Assembly: GCA_045863555.1 (NCBI GenBank)
Contig: BTUU01000008.1
Coordinates: 162,987-226,986 of the forward strand
Direction of reading: 5' to 3'
Origin: JACRLV01 sp045863555
GTDB taxonomy: Bacteria > Planctomycetota > Phycisphaerae > UBA1845 > Fen-1342
Length of the DNA stretch: 64,000 bases
In this document: positions 19,501 through 26,562 of the stretch, one piece after another
Numbering within the stretch: position 1 is the stretch's first letter
Layout: the number at the start of each line of letters is the position of its first letter
The notes under the pieces: generated by a model
The model's input: only the letters and a program-made list of their open reading frames with translations
Told to the model about the DNA's origin: nothing
Database searches by the model: none
Translations under genes and position numbers: made by a program

Positions 19501-21120
19501 GGACACTTCGGCGTCGGCCAGGTGGCCGAGATCAGTGGGCGAACCCATCGCTGGGAACGCGGCAAATATGTCCGCCGCAAACTGCAGGGCGTGCCGCGGC
19601 GGCAGCTCAACGAATACGAAACACGCCTGTTTCAACGCGGGCACAAGCGCGTGGCCGTAATCTCCGGCGCCGGTTCCACCGGAATCAGTGTTCATGCCGA
19701 CTTGATGGCCGGCAATCAACAGCGGCGCGTCTTCTACGCCTTCCAGCTCTCGTGGTCAGCCGACCAGCAGATGCAGGCGTTCGGCCGTGTGCATCGCTCC
19801 AATCAGACCTCGGCACCCATCATTCGGTTGGTGCTGCTCGACCTGGCCGGTCAGAAGCGGCTGGTCAATGCAGTCTCGAAGCGGCTTGCGGCACTCGGGG
19901 CGCTCACCAAGGGTGAACGGCACTCGTTGTCGAGCGATCTCTTCCGACCGGAGGACGTGACCGACGAATACGGCAAGGCGGCGCTCACGCGGCTGTATCG
20001 CGAGATCGAATTGAATCGGCACGTCGAAGCGGGCATCGGCATACGCGACCTCGACCGCATGGGCGTTCTGAACAAGGAAAAGACCGCCGTCCGTGATAAT
20101 TACGCGCGCAACGTGGAGCAGTTCCTCAACCGCATCATGGTGCTGCCCGTCGAGAAGCAGAACCGCATTTTCGAGCTGTTCTTCGATCGCTATCGGCAGG
20201 CCGTTGACGCCGCCAAGCGGGCGGGGGCGTTCGACTTTGGGGTCGAGGAGCTGCGAGCACGCAATCTGCGTGCGGTCGCTGAGGCACAGGTGCTCTACAC
20301 ACACGCAGCCTCCGGGGCGCGGACCTTGCTGCACGAACTGGAGGGTGAAGTCGATGTCGAACGAATGTCATTTGCCCTCGCGCTCGGGTCGCACGCGGAT
20401 GAGGGCTTTTATCGCAACCGGCGCAGCGGGCGAGTCTATGCGGTGGCGTCGCATTTGGAGACGCGCCCGAATGAGATACTGCTCACGACCGTAAACGGCT
20501 CGCGGCGCTCCTTGGACCGGCCCGAACTTGGGCAGAAGTACGAGCCGGTCGAGTGTGAAGATGCACGCGCGTGGTGGGAGCGGGCATACGCGGAGACGCC
20601 GGCGACGGAAGCGCGCCGGTTCCACATTCTCAGCGGGGCCATCTTCCCGATATACGACAAGATCATGGGCGCCTCCGGTATCCAGAGCATGAAGATTGCC
20701 CGCGCAGTGCTGGCCGACGGCCGTGCGCTGGTTGGCCTGAATCTCGGTCCGGCTGATGTTCCCAACGTCAAACAGCGCCTGGGCATCGGAACACCCCTCG
20801 CGGAGACGTCGCCTGCGGAGTTGCTCCATCTGCTCGAAGGCGGCAGCGTGATCGAACTTGATAACGGCTGGCTGCTGAAACGGTCGCGACTGGCTGGCGA
20901 CGATATCGTCGAACTGGTGCTGAACGGCGTCGCCGCCAACAGGAACGAGCTGGAGGGCTACGGATTGAGCGAGGAGATTGTCCAGTTCAAGCGGCGCTGG
21001 TTCGTTGTTGTGGAGGATGCAGAGCGTGGGCTCACGATATTGCTCAAGCGCCACCAGCCGATACGGGACGTTTCTGTGCGGGAACCGACTGGTGCCGACA
21101 ACGACCCGATCGACGATTAG
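16513..21120 (+). CDS. Methyltransferase-Strawberry-notch (SBNO) helicase fusion
   Basis: A 1535-aa protein. The N-terminal part holds a Rossmann methyltransferase-like domain with EPSAGTGN (from about residue 174) and the N6-adenine motif NPPF (from about 239). A Gly/Asp-rich linker follows. The C-terminal two thirds are a Strawberry-notch-type SF2 helicase: GDGTGIGKGRE (about 577), DEAH (684), SATGATE and FGRVHRSNQT (about 1090). Such proteins are frequent on plasmids, phages and integrative elements, where a role in DNA modification or anti-restriction is suspected but unproven. I chose ATG 16513 because GGAG lies 8 nt upstream and the preceding 133 codons look non-coding and overlap the divergent gene. 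No obvious operon partner follows. Confidence 0.9.
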   Translation: MAKSEQLQFNWSIHAPAQALVDVAETGVVSKEAGAGNESDVDAARRRGPDRSRPTPGMVLLARCIAATLEHEPNTRIDNRLLNSVARRSLGGAAGHARDMYDAAEAGMNIRIARAGLDLVDVAGSIGVLLALQERMPREVRRNAIQVELQQFSTPPAEAILVASAAALCSGMRVLEPSAGTGNIAVLARLAGACVDTNEIDGRRRALLELQGFTPTAFDAERLDNLLPADRFYDAVVMNPPFSATGGRVNGHSTAFGARHVEQALLRLKPGGRLVAIVGRGMALDRPKFRAWWAEIEARFRVRANIGIDGNAYSKFGTTFDHQIIVIDNDGSTDDEASIVTAAGLSLHQAWDHLKQFAEEDVYGRIRKLNSVEGGRGAGFDGSRSTSARLRSNLIADLSPAGGGNGRLPGGAGGIRDGGRLDALESTGRDPTAPRSSGDNGDAGVGATDPAERDHEDAGMGGEAGAQHAGPPGVEMTIGKQERGPPLPLHVEDGSVYAVYRVQKALVVDAESHPASVVESVAMASVEPPDPTYQLQLPVDVVREGRISDIQIEDVIYAGQATESLLPNGSRRGHWNGDGTGIGKGREIYAFMYEQYERGRTKHVHVSASHQLVADAERDRSAVGLPLPIIHQARFKTADRVTTPEGVFFTTYTMLSMDFDGDRQRFKQLTEWLGPDFEGVIAFDEAHLMKNAAATPHGGKATVDEGTLRGNMGITLQRLFPRARVRYFSATGATEARHMAPYERLGLWGEGAPFPDFAAFLVAMERGGVAAMEMLCRDLKSVGTYLSRTISYGPTRWPDGTIVPESAVEYEPLVHGMTADERRQYDQIADLWAELLTAFERGEQTACQKRNAHRYAQFYAAQQRFFLQLMLAYALPDVLPAIERDLAAERSVVLSLFNTGEAQADRKVRDARAQGVELSELDATPREMIVQLIETQFPIYQYREQTDPATGNVVSVRVEDAAGNPEINRENLRRQQELLDKVADLDIPHNPLDALVGHFGVGQVAEISGRTHRWERGKYVRRKLQGVPRRQLNEYETRLFQRGHKRVAVISGAGSTGISVHADLMAGNQQRRVFYAFQLSWSADQQMQAFGRVHRSNQTSAPIIRLVLLDLAGQKRLVNAVSKRLAALGALTKGERHSLSSDLFRPEDVTDEYGKAALTRLYREIELNRHVEAGIGIRDLDRMGVLNKEKTAVRDNYARNVEQFLNRIMVLPVEKQNRIFELFFDRYRQAVDAAKRAGAFDFGVEELRARNLRAVAEAQVLYTHAASGARTLLHELEGEVDVERMSFALALGSHADEGFYRNRRSGRVYAVASHLETRPNEILLTTVNGSRRSLDRPELGQKYEPVECEDARAWWERAYAETPATEARRFHILSGAIFPIYDKIMGASGIQSMKIARAVLADGRALVGLNLGPADVPNVKQRLGIGTPLAETSPAELLHLLEGGSVIELDNGWLLKRSRLAGDDIVELVLNGVAANRNELEGYGLSEEIVQFKRRWFVVVEDAERGLTILLKRHQPIRDVSVREPTGADNDPIDD

Positions 21121-21181
21121 GGTCGGTCTACTGCCGCCACATGATTGTGTCAGAGCAATCGATCACGCTCCACGCGCTGAG

Positions 21182-21961
21182 TCATTCGAGCCAGATCATG
21201 GCGATAACTGCGCCCGTATTTCCGAGCGGGATAATCGCCTCCATCGCGTCCTCAGCATAATCGGGAAACTTGCTGGCCCACTCGCACATGCCTACGCATT
21301 GCGTTTCCGCTTCTGGGATCTTCCCTTCGAAGAATCGCCCAGCAAGTGTTCGGGGCGACACGGCCGTACCGCCGTCGATCCATAATGGACCCTCGATGTC
21401 CTTGCTGCATCTCCACCACTTGATCCTGCCCTTCTCACACATGACAAAGACGCAGTGCTCTTTGCACAACTCAACGAAACGCACGGCCGCGGCGGTACGT
21501 GTGACCAAAAACCGGTTCGCTAGCCCGTTTATCACATCGGGGTTCGGCGCATTTCCTGCGATTGCAGGCCGATAGAGATCCTCGGGCATTAGCAACTCCG
21601 CTGCGAACCAGTTTGCCTCCGCTTCGGGCTCGCTTTCCTTGTAGCGGGCGAGCATATCCTCCTTCGTGCAGGCCAATAACTGCGAAATAGCCGCATGAAG
21701 GCGCCAATGCCCCAGTTCGTGCGCGATAGCAAATCGCTTGCGCCCGTGCTGTCGGATCTCGCGGTTCACGCGGATGATGCCTCTGTCGGCCCTGCGAACA
21801 AGCCGAGCGTCAGCCGAGTCGAGCGGGCCTTCCATGACGGCAACTCCAAGGGCCCACGCAACGTCCTCCAGAACAAGTTCCTCGGGCGAGCGGAAACCGT
21901 ACTGCCGCCAGAGCTTGGCTGCATCGCCGGCAGCAAACGCTCTCCGGACCTCAGGGCTCAT
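21182..21961 (-). CDS. ImmA/IrrE-family metallopeptidase
   Basis: A 259-aa protein with the zinc-peptidase motif HELGH (81-85, in FAIAHELGHWRLH), a downstream Glu in EAEANWFAAELLMP and the typical DLYRPAI region. ImmA/IrrE enzymes cleave repressors or anti-regulators to switch on defence, mobile-element or stress genes. The C-terminal part with WWRCSKD and ECEWASK-like elements is probably a sensor. I chose ATG 21961 (MSPEVRRAF); the longer frame to 22096 begins with sequence that does not look coding and overlaps the upstream gene. With this start it overlaps the preceding gene by 11 bp. It belongs to the sigma-like/helical/ImmA triad. Confidence 0.9.
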   Translation of the reverse strand: MSPEVRRAFAAGDAAKLWRQYGFRSPEELVLEDVAWALGVAVMEGPLDSADARLVRRADRGIIRVNREIRQHGRKRFAIAHELGHWRLHAAISQLLACTKEDMLARYKESEPEAEANWFAAELLMPEDLYRPAIAGNAPNPDVINGLANRFLVTRTAAAVRFVELCKEHCVFVMCEKGRIKWWRCSKDIEGPLWIDGGTAVSPRTLAGRFFEGKIPEAETQCVGMCEWASKFPDYAEDAMEAIIPLGNTGAVIAMIWLE

Positions 21962-22379
21962 CGACGCCGCCTCCGCGGTCCAGTTCCTCAAGTCGCGCCA
22001 AATCTTCCAGCAAACTCTCGACGTCAGCGTCGGTGGCAACCTTCTCAAGTTTCCGAAGATAGACCGCTCGCTGTGCGGCCGGCACGCGCGCCGCAATCAG
22101 GCTCTCGAGGCGATCGCGGGCGTTGTCAATTTGGCCCAATACAGTGCCGGCTAATCGCCGGATAGCTGAAGGACGCTCGGCCCTTGCTCGTGCAAGGGTT
22201 TCCCGGGCACGTCGGGTTTCCAGCGCCTGATTGACGCGAGCAAGCGCCGGTCTGATGTCGATACCGGCACGTCGCAATTCCGCGTCAACCTCGCTTATGG
22301 ACATCTGCTCGACATCGGGTGTTACGAAGTCGAAAAAGCGGTCCCACACGCGGTCGTCGAACTGGTCGAGTTTTTTCAT
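21951..22379 (-). CDS. Hypothetical helical protein between sigma-like and ImmA genes
   Basis: A 142-aa, charged, almost entirely helical product; residues 25-130 contain many Ala/Arg/Glu/Leu heptad-like stretches and could be a coiled coil. I do not recognise the family. It overlaps the sigma-like gene by four bases and the ImmA gene by 11, so the three are made together. By analogy with ImmA-ImmR pairs it could be the factor that is cleaved or a bridging partner, but nothing in the sequence proves this. Confidence 0.7.
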   Translation of the reverse strand: MKKLDQFDDRVWDRFFDFVTPDVEQMSISEVDAELRRAGIDIRPALARVNQALETRRARETLARARAERPSAIRRLAGTVLGQIDNARDRLESLIAARVPAAQRAVYLRKLEKVATDADVESLLEDLARLEELDRGGGVDEP

Positions 22380-23011
22380 GTGGTGCCTTTCGACACTGAG
22401 ACCTTCAACGGTGCCAGTGCCCTTGCCAGCCTCTTCTTCAAGTTCGTGATCTCGTCCTCCGTAACTTCGAGATACTCGGCAAGCTCCTTCCGGCCGACGA
22501 TTTCGGCTTCAAGACACTCAAATAACGCGGTCAATCGCGGTTCCTTCTCCAAAATCTTTAGCGCCTGTGCGCGAAACCGGCGGGCCGCCTCGGCATCGGC
22601 GACAATTCGAGCAGGCTGTTCGGCGACAAACGTCGTCGGATGCCACCTATCGGATGGCGCATCGTCAGCGGCTTCCGGCTCGGCTCGCATCACCCGGTTT
22701 TCGGGCCTTTCGACGGCATGGCTGATCATGCTGTCGACCACCGACTTGAGAAAGGGCAGCATCTCCTCCGCCGTTTCGGCCGAACAGGCGCGGTCTCCCT
22801 CAATCACCGAAACGATGGCCTCGGTGGCGATTGAGTCGGGTCCGTGGCCGCCGGGAAGGAGCTGGTTAGACCCGCCGCGCAGGCCCCGCCAGCGGAGCTT
22901 CCGCGCCTTCCAGTCGGCGTAGAGGGTAAGCCGCTTTAGCAGCTCTTCCCATTCGGCCACTGTCAAAGTGGGCAATCCAGCCAATAGACCACTCCTCGAG
23001 CTGCCCGCCAT
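22376..23011 (-). CDS. Sigma-70-like (ECF-type) regulator
   Basis: A 211-aa protein. Residues 15-90 have the look of sigma region 2 (LLKRLTLYADWKARKLRWRG, then GPDSIATEAI), a form often seen in small divergent sigma-like proteins of mobile elements. Residues about 160-205 resemble a region 4 helix-turn-helix (LAEYLEVTEDEITNLKKRL). I chose ATG 23011 (MAGSSRSG); the longer open frame to 23419 runs through the control region and over the divergent gene. It is the first gene of a triad with a helical protein and an ImmA peptidase. Twenty-two bases upstream of the start lies a CGGCAGTACC-TATAGGC element that is mirrored in front of the Ubl-E2 gene. Confidence 0.7.
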   Translation of the reverse strand: MAGSSRSGLLAGLPTLTVAEWEELLKRLTLYADWKARKLRWRGLRGGSNQLLPGGHGPDSIATEAIVSVIEGDRACSAETAEEMLPFLKSVVDSMISHAVERPENRVMRAEPEAADDAPSDRWHPTTFVAEQPARIVADAEAARRFRAQALKILEKEPRLTALFECLEAEIVGRKELAEYLEVTEDEITNLKKRLARALAPLKVSVSKGTT

Positions 23012-23030
23012 GCCCGATACGGCCACTAAC

Positions 23031-23116
23031 TGCCTATATGGTACTGCCGCCTCTTTGCAATTTTTTTCCACGGGCGCGGCAAATTCGTTTGAGCTGTCGG
23101 CAGTACCGCTATAGGC
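23031..23116. promoter_or_regulatory. Divergent control region with mirror-image elements
   Basis: The 180-bp gap between the sigma-like gene and the Ubl-E2 gene holds two inverted copies of CGGCAGTACC-N(1-2)-TATAGGC, at 23032-23049 (reading leftward) and 23098-23116 (reading rightward). Each TATAGG lies on the proper side to be a -10 element for its gene; TTGCAA (leftward, 16 bp spacer) and TTGAGC (rightward, 15 bp spacer) are possible -35 elements. An AT-rich tract separates the copies. The pattern suggests co-regulated divergent promoters or one operator recognised at both ends. Confidence 0.6.
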
Positions 23117-23191
23117 CGGTCTCTCGGGAGGTCGCGCGGGGGTGTTCCCGACGCGACAAGCCCAAAGAAGGCCCGATTTGGAGATTCTCTT

Positions 23192-23866
23192 ATGCACACG
23201 GAAACCGAGCAAGCCGAGAGCTGCGGTTGCCATGTTGACGAAGTGCACGACAACCGGCGCTTCTGCGTCAACACGGAGGGCACCGAGCATTCCTGGCCGC
23301 GGCCTACGATCACGACCGAGGAGATCGCAAAGCTGGGCGGGTGGGATCCCGCCCAAGGCGTGATCGAAGTTCACGAGGACAACACGGAGCAAACGCTGCA
23401 GCCCGGCGAAGTCGTCCATCTCCGGCCCGGGCGGGCGTTTTGCCGCCGCGTGCGCTGGAAGCGCGGATTCACGCGGGCCGATCGCATCACCGCGGAGCTG
23501 GATCTGCTCCGGCGCGTGTTCCCCAACGTGGAGTTCAAAGACGGCTGGGTCCGCATCCCCGGCATCGCTCTCCCCTCAGGTTGGAACCGGACGGAGACTG
23601 ACGTCGCCTTCGTGATCTCAGACGCCTTCCCCGGGGCGCCGCCCACGGGCATGTTTGTGCAAACCGGGTTGCGGTTTAACGGCAACATGCCGCAGAGCTA
23701 CACCGAACCCGCTGGGACGCAGCCGCCATTTCCTGGTGCCTGGGGTTCTTTCTCCTGGACGATCGCGGAGGCCAACGACTGGCGCCCAGGCGTAAGCGTC
23801 GAGAAGGGTGTAAACCTGCTCCAGTGGGTTCGCGGCTTCAGCCAGCGCTTCGCCGAGGGCATCTGA
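23192..23866 (+). CDS. Ubiquitin-like domain fused to an E2-like (Prok-E2_E) domain
   Basis: A 224-aa protein. Residues 1-35 form a Cys/His-containing leader. Residues about 38-85 resemble the beta-grasp multiubiquitin/Ubl fold (ITTEEIAKLGGWD, then VIEVHEDN, EVVHLRPGRAF). Residues about 95-224 match the prokaryotic E2-like family E (GWVRIPGIALPSGWN, then VISDAFPGAPPTGMF). E2 proteins carry an activated Ubl; however, this E2 core contains no cysteine at all. GGAG lies eight bases before the ATG. The next gene, a JAMM peptidase, starts at the base after this stop codon, and an E1-like gene follows, giving a complete Ubl-E2-deubiquitinase-E1 operon. Confidence 0.85.
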   Translation: MHTETEQAESCGCHVDEVHDNRRFCVNTEGTEHSWPRPTITTEEIAKLGGWDPAQGVIEVHEDNTEQTLQPGEVVHLRPGRAFCRRVRWKRGFTRADRITAELDLLRRVFPNVEFKDGWVRIPGIALPSGWNRTETDVAFVISDAFPGAPPTGMFVQTGLRFNGNMPQSYTEPAGTQPPFPGAWGSFSWTIAEANDWRPGVSVEKGVNLLQWVRGFSQRFAEGI

Positions 23867-24409
23867 ATGCAGCCCTTGACGATCCACATGTCGTCGGCGC
23901 TACTCAGCCGCATCCGGCGACACGTTCTGCCAGCAGGCGGCCTGTGTGAGGAAGCTGCCTTCCTTTTTTCCAAAGCCCGGGTGACCGAGGATGGGTGCGT
24001 GCTCGACGTTATCGACGGCCAGCTCATCCCGCCCGATGGCTTTGCCAGCCGGTCGCGCTTCTATCTCGAGTTGACCGACGGGACACGCGCGGCGGTCATC
24101 AAGCGAGCGCACGATCTCGGTGCGGGCCTGGTCGAATGCCACTCGCATCCAACCCAGCGCGGCGCGTGTTTTTCCTGGAGTGACCTCCACGGGTTCGATG
24201 AGTTCGTTCCACATGTCATTTGGAGGTTGAAGGGGTTGCCGTACGCTGCCATCGTAATGGCTCCGGATTCGCTTGACGGCGTTGTCTGGCGAGCGGTAGG
24301 CGCGGGTCACGAACCGCTCCACGAAATCGTAACTGAGCATGGGACGATGCGCGCAACGGGCCTGACCCATGCGAACTGGAGCGAGATCTATGAACGACAG
24401 CCGCTTTGA
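23867..24409 (+). CDS. JAB/JAMM metallopeptidase (Mov34/MPN-like deconjugase)
   Basis: A 180-aa protein with the full JAMM zinc signature: GLVECHSHPTQRGACFSWSD contains H-S-H-P, seven residues, then S-x-x-D (HSHP from about residue 92). JAMM enzymes remove ubiquitin-like modifiers or trim their C-terminus. Translation can start at 23867, directly after the Ubl-E2 stop, or at the internal Met of HMSSALLSR. The downstream E1-like gene begins inside its last codons. Context and motif together give a predicted deconjugating or maturing peptidase, equivalent in role to CBASS Cap3 or BilC. Confidence 0.9.
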   Translation: MQPLTIHMSSALLSRIRRHVLPAGGLCEEAAFLFSKARVTEDGCVLDVIDGQLIPPDGFASRSRFYLELTDGTRAAVIKRAHDLGAGLVECHSHPTQRGACFSWSDLHGFDEFVPHVIWRLKGLPYAAIVMAPDSLDGVVWRAVGAGHEPLHEIVTEHGTMRATGLTHANWSEIYERQPL

Positions 24410-25253
24410 ACGACAGTTACCGCTGTTTGGCGAGGCCGGGCAGCGGAAGCTCCGTGCGGCGCGCGTGACCGTCATCGGCGCCGGTGGCACGGGGAGCCTT
24501 GTGATTCCCGAACTTGCGCTGCTGGGCGTCGGATGGCTGACCATCGTCGAGCATGACGATATCGAGCAGAGCAATCGGAATCGACACTTCTGCGCCCGTC
24601 ATTACGATCCGGTCCCGGGGACGCACAAGGCCGACATTGCTCGCCGAATGGTCCTGGAGTACGACCCCACGATCCAAGTCGCCGTCGTGCCATCGAGTTT
24701 GCTCACACGCCAGGGATTCGAAGCCGTGAAGTCCGCAGACTACGTGTTTGGCTGCGTGGACCTCGAAGGCGTGCGCCTAGTTCTGACCGAGTTGTGCGCC
24801 GCATATGCCAAGCCTTACATCGACGTATCGAGCGGCGTGGAACCTGGCAACCCTCCGCTCTACGGGGGCCGCGTGTGCAGCGCGATCGGCGGCAATGGAT
24901 GCCTTGTTTGCTTGGGCGAGCTCGACGTTCTGGAGGCCTCGCGCGATCTGGAAGCGCCGGAGGAGCAGTGCAATCGTGAGGCGATTTACGGTGTGGACAA
25001 GAGCCTGCTTAGGCGTGGCGGCCCGTCGGTCGTCTCAATCAATGGCGTCGTAGCTTCCCTCGCTGTAACCGAGTTCATGAAGCTGTGCACCGGCCTCGAT
25101 AGACCAGCTCGGCTTATCAAGTACGACGGGCGCACTTCGCGCGTGTCGGTGAGCCGAGACGAGCCGAGCTCGAACTGCTACTACTGCACAGGGGTGTGGG
25201 GAGCGGGTTCTACCGACGACGTTGAACGGTTCTTGCGCCCGTCCGTGTCGTGA
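24390..25253 (+). CDS. E1-like ThiF-family adenylyltransferase
   Basis: A 287-aa protein with the ThiF/MoeB/E1 nucleotide-binding loop GAGGTGS (30-36), followed by the VEHDDIEQSNRNRH segment typical of the adenylation site. Two CxxC pairs (GCLVCLGE and NCYYCTG) probably bind zinc, and the Cys in EEQCNREAIYG is a candidate for carrying the Ubl thioester. E1 enzymes activate the Ubl C-terminus with ATP and pass it to E2. I chose ATG 24390 (MNDSRFERQL) because GGAG lies eight bases upstream and the product then starts as in the family; it overlaps the JAMM gene by 20 bp. The frame is open to 24369. Confidence 0.9.
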   Translation: MNDSRFERQLPLFGEAGQRKLRAARVTVIGAGGTGSLVIPELALLGVGWLTIVEHDDIEQSNRNRHFCARHYDPVPGTHKADIARRMVLEYDPTIQVAVVPSSLLTRQGFEAVKSADYVFGCVDLEGVRLVLTELCAAYAKPYIDVSSGVEPGNPPLYGGRVCSAIGGNGCLVCLGELDVLEASRDLEAPEEQCNREAIYGVDKSLLRRGGPSVVSINGVVASLAVTEFMKLCTGLDRPARLIKYDGRTSRVSVSRDEPSSNCYYCTGVWGAGSTDDVERFLRPSVS

Positions 25254-25258
25254 GCTTC

Positions 25259-26242
25259 TCAAATAGCAATCCGCTCGACGATGTTCCGCGTGACCTCGCG
25301 GCGCCGTCGGTCGTAGAGCCGAGTCGTGCGTGGGTCCGCATGTCCGACAAGGTGCTGCACGTCTTCCAGGGGGACGCCCTGGTCCAACAGGTTCGTGATG
25401 GTCGTCGCTCGAAATGAGTGGCACGAAAGCGTGTCGGTAGGCAGACCGGCTCGCCGTAGTCGGCGCTTGACCATGCGAAGAATATCGCCTGTGCCGAGCG
25501 GCCCGTCGCGCGCATCGCTTCCCCAACGAAGCGAGGTAAACAGCGGACCGCCGGGCGGCAGGTTCAGAACTTCGAGATAGTCACGGGTAAACCCCTCCAG
25601 ATCATGCCGCGCGGGAATGACGCGTTCTTTGCCGCCTTTCTCGTCGAATCGAAAGAGCCACTGCCGGCCATCCGTGAAGAAGTCGCGCCGGCGGAGTTTG
25701 GTGACTGCGCCGACGCGGACCGCCGTGTAGATCAGCACGCCGATGATCGCCCGGTCGCGCAATCCGATCGTTGTGCGCGTATCAATCCGCGCGAGCAGCT
25801 GCCTTGCCTGCGTGACACTGAGGGCCGGCGTGCGGCCTTCGATCACGCTGTACCGCGGTCCACGAACTGATGCTGCCGGATTCAGCGGCAATGCGTGGCG
25901 AATCACCAAGTGATCGAAGAAGTGGCGGAGCGCAGCCAGGTGCAGCTTACGCGTGGGTTTGGACAGCGGCCGGCCGTTACTGGCCGCGAGTGAGCCGACG
26001 TACTCGCCGAGCAACCAGGGAGTAACCAGCCTGAGCGGCACACCGCGATCGCAGCACCAGTTGAGCAGCCGGTCCACGGCGCGGCGGTACGCACGACGTG
26101 TGTGCGGATTCTCGATCGAGGCCTGGAAGAATTCCTGGTACGCGAAACGCGCGCATGTGCCAGCGCTCGCAATGATCGCCGGCGGCTCCGGCGAACCGAC
26201 AGCCAGAACGCTGTGTGATGTCGCGATGTTGCCCTCGTTCAT
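25259..26242 (-). CDS. Tyrosine recombinase/integrase
   Basis: A 327-aa protein with an N-terminal SAM-like core-binding domain (YQEFFQASIENPHTRRAYRRA) and a C-terminal catalytic domain with the expected residues: Arg in TAVRVGAVTKL, Lys in EKGGKERVIP, HxxR in SCHSFRATTIT, His in LVGHADPRTT and the nucleophile Tyr in RLYDRRR. It would catalyse site-specific integration or excision and probably belongs to the element around it. I took ATG 26242, preceded by GGAGG (spacing short, three bases); the frame is open to 26452, which would add 70 unrecognised residues. It converges with the E1-like gene, five bases apart. Confidence 0.88.
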   Translation of the reverse strand: MNEGNIATSHSVLAVGSPEPPAIIASAGTCARFAYQEFFQASIENPHTRRAYRRAVDRLLNWCCDRGVPLRLVTPWLLGEYVGSLAASNGRPLSKPTRKLHLAALRHFFDHLVIRHALPLNPAASVRGPRYSVIEGRTPALSVTQARQLLARIDTRTTIGLRDRAIIGVLIYTAVRVGAVTKLRRRDFFTDGRQWLFRFDEKGGKERVIPARHDLEGFTRDYLEVLNLPPGGPLFTSLRWGSDARDGPLGTGDILRMVKRRLRRAGLPTDTLSCHSFRATTITNLLDQGVPLEDVQHLVGHADPRTTRLYDRRRREVTRNIVERIAI

Positions 26243-26562
26243 GTACCTCCGAAAACGCGTGATAATGTCCTTTATCACACCTGTCGGACGACTGTCGAGA
26301 TCGATCCGCACGCTGCGAAATTCAGTACCAGAACGATGTTTGTGAGTGGAGTTGAAGGCGAGGGAGTGGCGCGCGTTGCCGCTGAACTGCGGACGCGGAT
26401 CGAAAGCGGGCCCTGCGAGACGTTTCAGAATGGTGGCGCTCGCGGCCGGCAATGATGATTCAGTGTTCGATGTGCCATGATTTCAACTGGTTGAGAGGCC
26501 CGGTGGTGCAGTGCTTCTCAACCTTGAGCGTAGTACGTTCTTCCGTACCGCGAAACCTCCCT

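Noticed and set aside
26489..26523. tRNA-like or attachment-site inverted repeat (GGTTGAGA/TCTCAACC) near the integrase
   Set aside because: Only an 8-bp stem with a 19-nt loop; no cloverleaf and no second copy seen in the window.
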